Virus record (IMG/VR): IMGVR_UViG_3300034272_000362
Span: 1-26,872 of that record
Source: a virus
Reading direction: 5' to 3' (one strand)
Length of the DNA stretch: 26,872 nt
In this document: piece after piece, positions 21,579-26,657 of the stretch
How the letters are laid out: each line of letters opens with the position of its first letter
How positions within the stretch are numbered: the first letter of the stretch is position 1
The notes under the pieces: generated by a model
Seen by the model: the letters and a program-made list of their open reading frames with translations, nothing else
Told to the model about the DNA's origin: nothing
The model's database searches: none
Program-made: the position numbers and the translations under genes

Positions 21579-22120
21579 GACAGATTACAAGAGAAATTAC
21601 GAGGGCGTTCGAGGAACGTAGGACGTTAAAGATTGACAACAGCTACACTGATGGCAATTCACTATGGCTATTTGGCAACAAGATAGCTGTGTGGCGTGAC
21701 GGTTACTTATGGATAACCAATGCATTGTGGAAGAGTAAGACCACGAAGGAACGGTTGAACGGTCTGAGTGGTGTCAATATCAGGCAAGAGCGTGGCGTAT
21801 GGTATCTGAATGATAAGGTGTGGGATGGCAGATGGGTGAACGTGTGGGAGTGGACTAATGAGCGTGAGGCGGTGGCTAATGAGCCTGAGTTTGACGTGAC
21901 GAGTGAGTGGACGGACTTAGGCTATAGCAGACCCGTGTACAGCGTCTTTCATACGTTTGTGGAGTCAGTGCTTGAGGCAGTGGAGCAGAGGCTTGCAGAG
22001 GCAGGCATACCTACAAAGAGAATGGAGTCAGACACTGCAGGTATGTACAAACCAAACTACTTTATAGTGGTTCGTCCTGATGAGGTAACAGAGGCATTAA
22101 GAGTATTAGCAAACAATTAA
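21575..22120 (+). CDS. 181-aa conserved phage protein, unknown function
   Basis: An N-terminal domain (MRQITREITRAFEERRTLKIDNSYTDGNSLWLFGNKIAVWRDGYLWITNALWKSKTTKERLNGLSGVNI) reads like a family seen in many phages, with short beta hairpins and Trp residues. The C-terminal part is acidic and mixed. The start overlaps the preceding gene. No catalytic motif was identified. Confidence 0.65.
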   Translation: MRQITREITRAFEERRTLKIDNSYTDGNSLWLFGNKIAVWRDGYLWITNALWKSKTTKERLNGLSGVNIRQERGVWYLNDKVWDGRWVNVWEWTNEREAVANEPEFDVTSEWTDLGYSRPVYSVFHTFVESVLEAVEQRLAEAGIPTKRMESDTAGMYKPNYFIVVRPDEVTEALRVLANN

Positions 22121-22131
22121 ATCAAATCAAA

Positions 22132-22341
22132 ATGGCAAACAAAATGAAAATTAGAGATGCGTTTGTGTGGTTATTTATAACCGACAAAGCAAAAGAGGTG
22201 TTTCAGTCGGGACTATTCGAGGTGTACAAGTTCCACGATGATGGCACTGAGAGCCTATGCGAGTCCTATGCGGATATAAATGACGCATTGGAGAGTGGCA
22301 TTGAGTTGGCAATTGAGGTGGGTGACTTGCTTGATGCTTAG
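22132..22341 (+). CDS. 69-aa protein, unknown function
   Basis: MANKMKIRDAFVWLFITDKAKEVFQSGLFEVYKFHDDGTESLCESYADINDALESGIELAIEVGDLLDA. It is acidic and soluble. Its leader (AATTAAATCAAATCAAA) is a clear example of the AT-rich start context. It is the last gene of the module before the second hairpin and ribozyme. Confidence 0.65.
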   Translation: MANKMKIRDAFVWLFITDKAKEVFQSGLFEVYKFHDDGTESLCESYADINDALESGIELAIEVGDLLDA

Positions 22342-22350
22342 CAAATGGGT

Positions 22351-22366
22351 GTGTCTTTACAGACAC
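22351..22366. repeat. Palindrome GTGTCT-TTAC-AGACAC before hammerhead 2
   Basis: Ends only 6 nt before the predicted cleavage site of hammerhead 2, the tightest spacing of the three ribozyme copies. Confidence 0.85.
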
Positions 22367-22418
22367 TCCGTCCCTGAGTGTGTTGCTCAGGCTGATGAGT
22401 TCAAAAGAACGAAACGGA
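22367..22418 (+). ncRNA. Type III hammerhead ribozyme 2 (best match)
   Basis: Stem III TCCGT (22367-22371) pairs ACGGA (22414-22418). C22372 is the cleavage nucleotide (GUC). Stem I is CCTGAG/CTCAGG with loop TGTGTTG (22379-22385). The core is CTGATGA (22392-22398). Stem II is GTTC/GAAC with loop AAAA. GAAA (22411-22414) follows. All core residues fit the consensus, including G-C next to the core in stem II. Its loops differ from those of ribozymes 1 and 3. Confidence 0.85.
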
Positions 22419-22429
22419 ATTATAAACCC

Positions 22430-22449
22430 GTAGGGTTAAACCACCCTAC
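22430..22449 (+). repeat. Extra leader stem-loop GTAGGGT-TAAACC-ACCCTAC
   Basis: A perfect 7-bp stem with a 6-nt loop between hammerhead 2 and the ATG at 22464, present only in this leader. It could tune ribosome access or protect the processed 5' end. Confidence 0.6.
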
Positions 22450-22463
22450 ACAAAAAACAAATT

Positions 22464-22802
22464 ATGAGGTACAGAATTTTAAAACAAACAAATGAAGAAT
22501 TTGACATTGTCACTGAAGATGGTGGCATTGCATCGGTTCATCACAATGGTAGTAATCTTATTACAACCTATTATCAAACACGTTTGACTGAGATAAGTGG
22601 AGATGATATTTGGGGTGAAATCGGAGAAGGTAAAACCTATTCAAAAGAATGGGAAGATGGTGCAAAACAAAGTGATATTATTTTAGATGCACTTAATTGG
22701 TTAGTTACCCCTATGCCAATTGTATGGGATTATGACAATAACTTATTTAATGAATTTTTTAATCAAATTAAATCAAATCAAAATGACAACAGAAGAGCGT
22801 AA
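22464..22802 (+). CDS. 112-aa early protein after hammerhead 2
   Basis: MRYRILKQTNEEFDIVTEDGGIASVHHNGSNLITTYYQTRLTEISGDDIWGEIGEGKTYSKEW.. then an acidic C-terminal half rich in Asp/Asn. It is soluble and mixed alpha/beta, with no family recognised. It overlaps the next gene by 20 bp. It is the first gene of the module released by the second ribozyme. Confidence 0.65.
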   Translation: MRYRILKQTNEEFDIVTEDGGIASVHHNGSNLITTYYQTRLTEISGDDIWGEIGEGKTYSKEWEDGAKQSDIILDALNWLVTPMPIVWDYDNNLFNEFFNQIKSNQNDNRRA

Positions 22803-22962
22803 AGAAATTATTCAAGACGTAATTGACAGACTTTTGTACTTGCCTGAGGCACAACTGAAGGAGTATGAAAGCTATTTGAGCAGACTAACTGCGGTGTATG
22901 TAATCCCGATGGAGGTAAAAGACGGGGTGCGAGTTTATCAACTAAATAAAAACTTACAATAA
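22783..22962 (+). CDS. 59-aa helical protein
   Basis: ATG 22783 is chosen because it follows the recurring AATTAAATCAAATCAAA leader; the longer frame upstream overlaps the previous gene much more. MTTEERKEIIQDVIDRLLYLPEAQLKEYESYLSRLTAVYVIPMEV is helical then beta. Function unknown. Confidence 0.55.
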   Translation: MTTEERKEIIQDVIDRLLYLPEAQLKEYESYLSRLTAVYVIPMEVKDGVRVYQLNKNLQ

Positions 22963-23147
22963 TGGAAGAGAATCAAATAGATTTATTAGACCACTATGAG
23001 ACACTACCTGAATCAGTTCAGAAGATTATCATGGAGATGGTACATACCTATGATGGTATAAAAGAAGCCAATGAGAAGCTAAAGAAAATTGGATACGTGT
23101 TTGAATATGGGCTTGATGCAGAGCCTTATAACCTTAGAAAAATATGA
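22962..23147 (+). CDS. 61-aa acidic helical protein
   Basis: MEENQIDLLDHYETLPESVQKIIMEMVHTYDGIKEANEKLKKIGYVFEYGLDAEPYNLRKI. It reads as a small helical bundle. It abuts its neighbours (start on the previous stop, 4-bp overlap with the next). Similar LLD..YETLPE..I small proteins occur in phages. No function known. Confidence 0.6.
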   Translation: MEENQIDLLDHYETLPESVQKIIMEMVHTYDGIKEANEKLKKIGYVFEYGLDAEPYNLRKI

Positions 23148-23368
23148 GACTATTTAAATTAATGGAGGCAAATGGAGGGTACTCTGTTTGCCACACGAAG
23201 GGACTAACTGAAGAGGAAGCAGATGAGATGCGTGAGCATCACGCTGAGTGCTTTCCTGATTTGCAATATTGGATACAGCCGCACGATGAGGACGATGACG
23301 AGGAAGATGAGCCGAGGCACTATAATGAGAATGCGTGTGATGGTTGGGAGGATATTTATAAATTATGA
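23144..23368 (+). CDS. 74-aa acidic protein
   Basis: MRLFKLMEANGGYSVCHTKGLTEEEADEMREHHAECFPDLQYWIQPHDEDDDEEDEPRHYNENACDGWEDIYKL. It is strongly acidic in the C-terminal half, with a run of Asp/Glu and several His/Cys. Acidic small early proteins sometimes mimic DNA, but this is speculation. Overlaps its neighbours by 4 bp. Confidence 0.6.
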   Translation: MRLFKLMEANGGYSVCHTKGLTEEEADEMREHHAECFPDLQYWIQPHDEDDDEEDEPRHYNENACDGWEDIYKL

Positions 23369-23535
23369 TTGATATGGAGAACAGTCATTACTTCAATGTC
23401 TATTATGGTAAGGTATGCGTATGGTCAGTAGTCGCCCACACAAAGTGGGAGGCTATTGACAAAGCGTACTACAAATTCATTGAACAGCACCCAAAATTGG
23501 AACGTAAAAAATTTGACGCAAGAATAGTTTATTAA
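23365..23535 (+). CDS. 56-aa protein, unknown function
   Basis: A 56-residue frame starting MIDMENSHYFNVYYGKV and ending FDARIVY. It is basic and aromatic-rich, with no membrane segment. Its ATG overlaps the previous stop (ATGA), which supports translation. Confidence 0.55.
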   Translation: MIDMENSHYFNVYYGKVCVWSVVAHTKWEAIDKAYYKFIEQHPKLERKKFDARIVY

Positions 23536-23542
23536 AATAAAC

Positions 23543-23573
23543 TTGCCTATGTCAGATAAATGTCGTATCTTCG
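23543..23573 (+). promoter_or_regulatory. Bacteroidetes-type promoter before the amidotransferase fusion
   Basis: A -33 TTG (23543-23545), 20-bp spacer and -7 TATCTTCG (23566-23573, one mismatch to TAnnTTTG). Transcription would begin near 23580, about 20 bp before the hairpin at 23602, so the hairpin would lie near the 5' end of this transcript. Confidence 0.55.
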
Positions 23574-23601
23574 TTCAATATTCGTTCATTACTCAGGTTC
23601 T

Positions 23602-23617
23602 GTGTCTTCATAGACAC
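23602..23617. repeat. Palindrome GTGTCT-TCAT-AGACAC before the fusion gene
   Basis: Lies 20 bp before the ATG at 23638. No hammerhead core is present; the gap holds only a short A-rich leader. Confidence 0.85.
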
Positions 23618-23637
23618 TGCCTATTAAACAAAAAACT

Positions 23638-24750
23638 ATGTGTATAATAATTATCAAGCAGTCAGGGAAGACAGTTCCTCAGGAGGTTGCAAAGACTTCA
23701 GCACGCATCAATCCGCACGGGTTGGGCATCATTTGGTTGGACACTTTTGAGGTGACCTACCACAAGTCAGCAGATTACAAGCTGTTGGACACGAAGCGTC
23801 CGTTCATTGCACACTTTAGGTTCGCCACGGTTGGTGCTATCAACAAAGAGAACACGCACCCGTTCAGGTGCGGTAACAACAAGCAAGAGTGGCTTATGAT
23901 GAACGGTACTATCAGGGGGTTGGGTAACCACAAGCAAAGTGACTCAAGAGTATTGGCTGAGAACCTTGGACGGATACCACGACACAAGTGGAAGCAAGAG
24001 TTGGAGCGGTACAATTGCAGGTTCGTGACGATTAACACGTACAGCAGGACGTTTCAGATTTATAACAAAGCATCATGGGTGCAGAAGGATGGCGTATGGT
24101 ACAGCAAGGACAATGTGTTGGAGGACAATTTGGTTGCGGTGTATGGCACGTTAAAGAAGGACTACAGCAACTACTACAGCTACCTTACGAGTTCAAAGTA
24201 TATCGGCAAGGGTCAGACCAAAGACAAGTATCCGTTGGTGATTAAGGGTCTACCTTATCTGATTGAGGAGAAGGGCAGAGGTCACAACGTGGAGGTGGAC
24301 GTGTTCAAAGTCAGTGGAACAGTGTTGGCACAGTTGGACAAGTTGGAGGGTCACCCGAATTGGTACAGAAGGAAGCAGATTGAGATTGGCATGGTGGATG
24401 GCAAGGTTCTTAGCTGTTGGATTTACTTCAACCTGAGGGAGCGGTCAGTGGGTGAGGTTCACCACAAGGCGTACACGCAGAACCCGTATCAGTACAGTTG
24501 GTATGAGAAGCAGGACAAGATTGAGACAAGCAGAAGCTACGGGAGGTTCAGTGAGCATGAGTTGAATCTTCTTGAGATATACAAGGATGATGACTGCGAG
24601 GGGTGTGAGTTTGACATTGAGAATGAAAAGCCGATATGTGTCAATTGCTTTCACGACTTGGAGCATGACGAGTTTGCAAACTATCATTGCAGTGGTTGTG
24701 ATGAGTGGTTTGCTGAGTCTGATGTGCTACGGTTTCAGCATTGGGATTAA
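23638..24750 (+). CDS. Class II glutamine amidotransferase + GGCT + zinc-ribbon fusion
   Basis: 370 aa in three parts. First, an Ntn amidotransferase-like domain: Cys2 directly after Met as nucleophile, HFRFATVG (59-66), ENTHPF (71-76) and NG (89-90). It would free ammonia from glutamine or an amide. Second, a gamma-glutamylcyclotransferase-like domain: VAVYGTLKKDYSN (166-178) and LDKLEGHPNWYRR (233-245) with E237 as the likely acid/base. Third, a C-terminal Cys pattern (C320, C323, C334, C337, C351, C354), probably a zinc ribbon for binding a partner or nucleic acid. GAT-II and GGCT domains are known partners of amidoligases, and one is encoded upstream. Confidence 0.8.
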   Translation: MCIIIIKQSGKTVPQEVAKTSARINPHGLGIIWLDTFEVTYHKSADYKLLDTKRPFIAHFRFATVGAINKENTHPFRCGNNKQEWLMMNGTIRGLGNHKQSDSRVLAENLGRIPRHKWKQELERYNCRFVTINTYSRTFQIYNKASWVQKDGVWYSKDNVLEDNLVAVYGTLKKDYSNYYSYLTSSKYIGKGQTKDKYPLVIKGLPYLIEEKGRGHNVEVDVFKVSGTVLAQLDKLEGHPNWYRRKQIEIGMVDGKVLSCWIYFNLRERSVGEVHHKAYTQNPYQYSWYEKQDKIETSRSYGRFSEHELNLLEIYKDDDCEGCEFDIENEKPICVNCFHDLEHDEFANYHCSGCDEWFAESDVLRFQHWD

Positions 24751-24761
24751 GTTTATGGGTG

Positions 24762-24777
24762 GTGTCTACAAAGACAC
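24762..24777. repeat. Palindrome GTGTCT-ACAA-AGACAC before hammerhead 3
   Basis: Same loop as the copy at 21164. It ends 11 nt before the predicted cleavage site. Confidence 0.85.
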
Positions 24778-24782
24778 TACCC

Positions 24783-24833
24783 TCCGTCCATAGGTGAGTG
24801 CCTATGCCGATGATTACGAAAGTATGAAACGGA
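24783..24833 (+). ncRNA. Type III hammerhead ribozyme 3, variant core
   Basis: Stem III TCCGT (24783-24787) pairs ACGGA (24829-24833). C24788 is the cleavage nucleotide (GUC). Stem I is CATAGG/CCTATG with the loop TGAGTG as in ribozyme 1. The core is CCGATGA (24807-24813) instead of CTGATGA, so U4 is C. Stem II is TTAC/GTAT with a GAAA tetraloop and a U-U first pair. GAAA (24826-24829) follows. The core change could lower or abolish activity. Stems I and II differ in sequence from ribozyme 1 but keep pairing, which supports selection on the fold. Confidence 0.65.
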
Positions 24834-24859
24834 ATTTTAAACCCTTATAATAAACAAAC

Positions 24860-25177
24860 ATGAAAAAAGAAATGAAATTTAACCACAGTGCCGATTCAAT
24901 GACAGAGGCATTTGGAATGAGTCAGTCATCTGATGAGGTAGCGATGTCTGTCTGTGAGGCAGTACAGAAATGGTCAGAGGACAAATCAGATTACAAAAGT
25001 GCGAGCCTTCTATCTGAGTACTTGCACAAGAATCTGTCGTACGAGATAATCTTAATGATTGCCACACGGGAGGTACACAACAAACTTCAAGGATTATTAA
25101 CTGAAAGTACTGCTGAGAGTGAGGTACTAAATTTATTAAAATCATTGGACATTAAAAGAAAAACGAGGGAGAATTAA
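24860..25177 (+). CDS. 105-aa helical protein after hammerhead 3
   Basis: MKKEMKFNHSADSMTEAFGMSQSSDEVAMSVCEAVQKWSEDKSDYKSASLLSEYLHKNLSYEIILMIATREVHNKLQGLL.. is largely helical, acidic at first and basic at the end. It is the first gene of the third ribozyme module, which also carries the MazG-like gene. A CTGATGAG sequence inside it lacks hammerhead partners. Function unknown. Confidence 0.65.
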   Translation: MKKEMKFNHSADSMTEAFGMSQSSDEVAMSVCEAVQKWSEDKSDYKSASLLSEYLHKNLSYEIILMIATREVHNKLQGLLTESTAESEVLNLLKSLDIKRKTREN

Positions 25178-25178
25178 G

Positions 25179-25403
25179 ATGCAAGTGTTTATAATCAAGA
25201 CCACAGAGTGGTCAGAGGATGACTTTTATATAATGACATCCTTAAGCGAGGAGCAAATCCGGAAAGTAATTCAGCCTATTGTAAACTTCGAACGAGAGAA
25301 TGACTTGTCGGGCAATCCATACGACTACCTATCGGCATTAAATTCAACGTACTCAAGGTCAACAATAATAGCAGAGGACAATTTTGAAACGATTCGTTTA
25401 TGA
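25179..25403 (+). CDS. 74-aa protein, unknown function
   Basis: MQVFIIKTTEWSEDDFYIMTSLSEEQIRKVIQPIVNFERENDLSGNPYDYLSALNSTYSRSTII. It is preceded by GAGGGAG, an SD-like sequence unusual in this genome, 6-7 bp before ATG. Small mixed alpha/beta protein, often found in phage accessory operons. Confidence 0.6.
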   Translation: MQVFIIKTTEWSEDDFYIMTSLSEEQIRKVIQPIVNFERENDLSGNPYDYLSALNSTYSRSTIIAEDNFETIRL

Positions 25404-25531
25404 TGCACTTTATTGAAGAGGAGCCTGAAAAACAAAATCGTGCTTTTTGGGTAATAATAACAGCAGTAGCAATAGTTGTAATTATTTTTATTGTAGAGGT
25501 TTTTATAGAATTTTACTTAAATATAAATTAA
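25400..25531 (+). CDS. 43-aa membrane peptide
   Basis: A 43-residue frame starting MMHFIEEEPEKQNRAFW and ending in LNIN. It has one strongly hydrophobic helix (about 17-40, WVIITAVAIVVIIFIV..) after an acidic N-terminus. The start overlaps the preceding stop. Together with the 36-aa peptide at 21468 it makes two tiny membrane proteins in the early region. Function unknown. Confidence 0.55.
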   Translation: MMHFIEEEPEKQNRAFWVIITAVAIVVIIFIVEVFIEFYLNIN

Positions 25532-25535
25532 CAAG

Positions 25536-25931
25536 ATGGAAATCACAATCAAGCAAAAAATTAGCAGAGAGGTCTTGGAAGACGTTTTTGTTACAGCATT
25601 AGAGGGTGGCAGTAACTATTGGTACTACCTACCTGATGAATCAGTCAAAGCAATCAGGGAAGCAGTTCCAAAGAGTGAAGACCCGTACTTGAGTACAGCA
25701 ATTCTCAAGGCAATCTTAGACCACAATGTACGAGTTCTTGTCAATGACGCTGAGAACGAGGACGAGTTAGTGGGTATCATCTCACGATTAACATTGGAGT
25801 CAAGGTTGCAGACGTTGTCAGATAGTGAACATAGGTGGGCATTAGATAGGCACATGAACGAGGAAGGCGATGCCGACTCCGCTGACATAGTGTTCCAATA
25901 CTTAGCGATGGGGGAGGTGGTGTATGGATAA
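25536..25931 (+). CDS. 131-aa conserved phage protein
   Basis: MEITIKQKISREVLEDVFVTALEGGSNYWYYLPDESVKAIREAVP.. The VTALEGGSNYWYYL segment belongs to a widespread unnamed phage family. It is followed by helices and an acidic C-terminus ending QYLAMGEVVYG. It overlaps the MazG-like gene by 8 bp, which suggests joint expression. Biochemical role unknown. Confidence 0.7.
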   Translation: MEITIKQKISREVLEDVFVTALEGGSNYWYYLPDESVKAIREAVPKSEDPYLSTAILKAILDHNVRVLVNDAENEDELVGIISRLTLESRLQTLSDSEHRWALDRHMNEEGDADSADIVFQYLAMGEVVYG

Positions 25932-26343
25932 GCCAACAACATTGGACGAGTTGGTTACAAGCGTAACAGCGTGGGCACAAGAGAAGGGATTGCTTGAGAA
26001 AGAGAATGCACCAAAGCAGATGCTTAAAGTGATGGAGGAGGTCGGAGAGACAGCCTCCGCACTTCTTAAGAATGACCACGACAAAATCATTGACGGAATC
26101 GGGGACTCCTTGGTCACGCTGATTGTATTGTCAAAGCAGTTGGGTCTTGAGCCATTGTATTGCTTGGAGGTTGCTTGGCAAGAAATCAAAAACCGAAAGG
26201 GTAAGATGGTTCAAGGGGCATTTATAAAAGAATCCGGGTTCAGTAGTATTCAAGTTATTACTCCTGAGTCTTGGGAGAAGGCTGACAAAATCACTCACGA
26301 TGGGTTTGTGTACGTAAAGTACAATGACCTAATATCAAAATAA
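25924..26343 (+). CDS. MazG-like nucleotide pyrophosphohydrolase
   Basis: 139 aa all-alpha NTP-PPase fold. The metal-binding motif is EE-x-x-E (E38, E39, E42) in KVMEEVGETASALLKN, with D57 and D61 in DGIGDSLVTLIVLS. These hydrolyse NTPs or dNTPs to NMP and pyrophosphate, or act on alarmones such as ppGpp in some phages. It is longer than minimal MazG (about 100 aa), with a C-terminal beta-like extension (GFSSIQVITPESWEKADKITHDGFVYVKY, about 104-132). Confidence 0.82.
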   Translation: MDKPTTLDELVTSVTAWAQEKGLLEKENAPKQMLKVMEEVGETASALLKNDHDKIIDGIGDSLVTLIVLSKQLGLEPLYCLEVAWQEIKNRKGKMVQGAFIKESGFSSIQVITPESWEKADKITHDGFVYVKYNDLISK

Positions 26344-26351
26344 CGAATTGT

Positions 26352-26366
26352 ACGAAAATTGAACAT
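26352..26366 (+). repeat. Leader repeat ACGAAAATTGAACAT, copy 2
   Basis: Exact 15-bp match to 19617-19631 and again followed by ATTAACT and a start codon. A related ATGAACATATTAACT is at 26615-26629. The repeats may mark transcription starts or leaders. Confidence 0.5.
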
Positions 26367-26381
26367 ATTAACTTTAATCAA

Positions 26382-26603
26382 ATGGACAAATTAATTGACA
26401 CGGGCAGGTTTATATGCAAGGAATCGTTCCTTCAAAAGCACCCAACAGAACAGCTATTAAAAGAGTGTACTGACGTTGTAGCATACGCTAACGGGCATTA
26501 TATTCAAGTTTTAAAGTCAGGAGAGTTTTACTTAGACGAGACATTTAAGAGTCGCTCACTTGACGAAGCGGAAATAAAATTGTTAGAAAAAATTAATAAA
26601 TAA
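26382..26603 (+). CDS. 73-aa protein, unknown function
   Basis: MDKLIDTGRFICKESFLQKHPTEQLLKECTDVVAYANGHYIQVLKSGEFYLDETFKSRSLDEAEIKLLEKINK. Mixed alpha/beta with two Cys. It is flanked by the leader repeat upstream and a promoter downstream, so it may be a one-gene unit. No family recognised. Confidence 0.6.
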   Translation: MDKLIDTGRFICKESFLQKHPTEQLLKECTDVVAYANGHYIQVLKSGEFYLDETFKSRSLDEAEIKLLEKINK

Positions 26604-26636
26604 TTGAACAATTTATGAACATATTAACTATATTTG
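26604..26636 (+). promoter_or_regulatory. Bacteroidetes-type promoter for the DnaA-like gene
   Basis: A -33 TTG (26604-26606), 22-bp spacer and perfect -7 TATATTTG (26629-26636). Transcription would start around 26643, leaving a very short leader with AAAAAGGAATT before ATG 26658, one of the few Shine-Dalgarno-like sites here. Confidence 0.55.
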
Positions 26637-26657
26637 TTGTCAAATCAAAAAGGAATT

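Noticed and set aside
20246-24777. Palindromes as simple Rho-independent terminators
   Set aside because: None is followed by a U tract on the plus strand, arms are only 6 bp, and two lie inside genes. An RNA end or a protein site is more likely.
22077-25639. Other CTGATGA sequences (22077, 24930, 25633) as extra hammerheads
   Set aside because: They lie inside coding genes and lack the GAAA partner and matching stem III at the needed distance.
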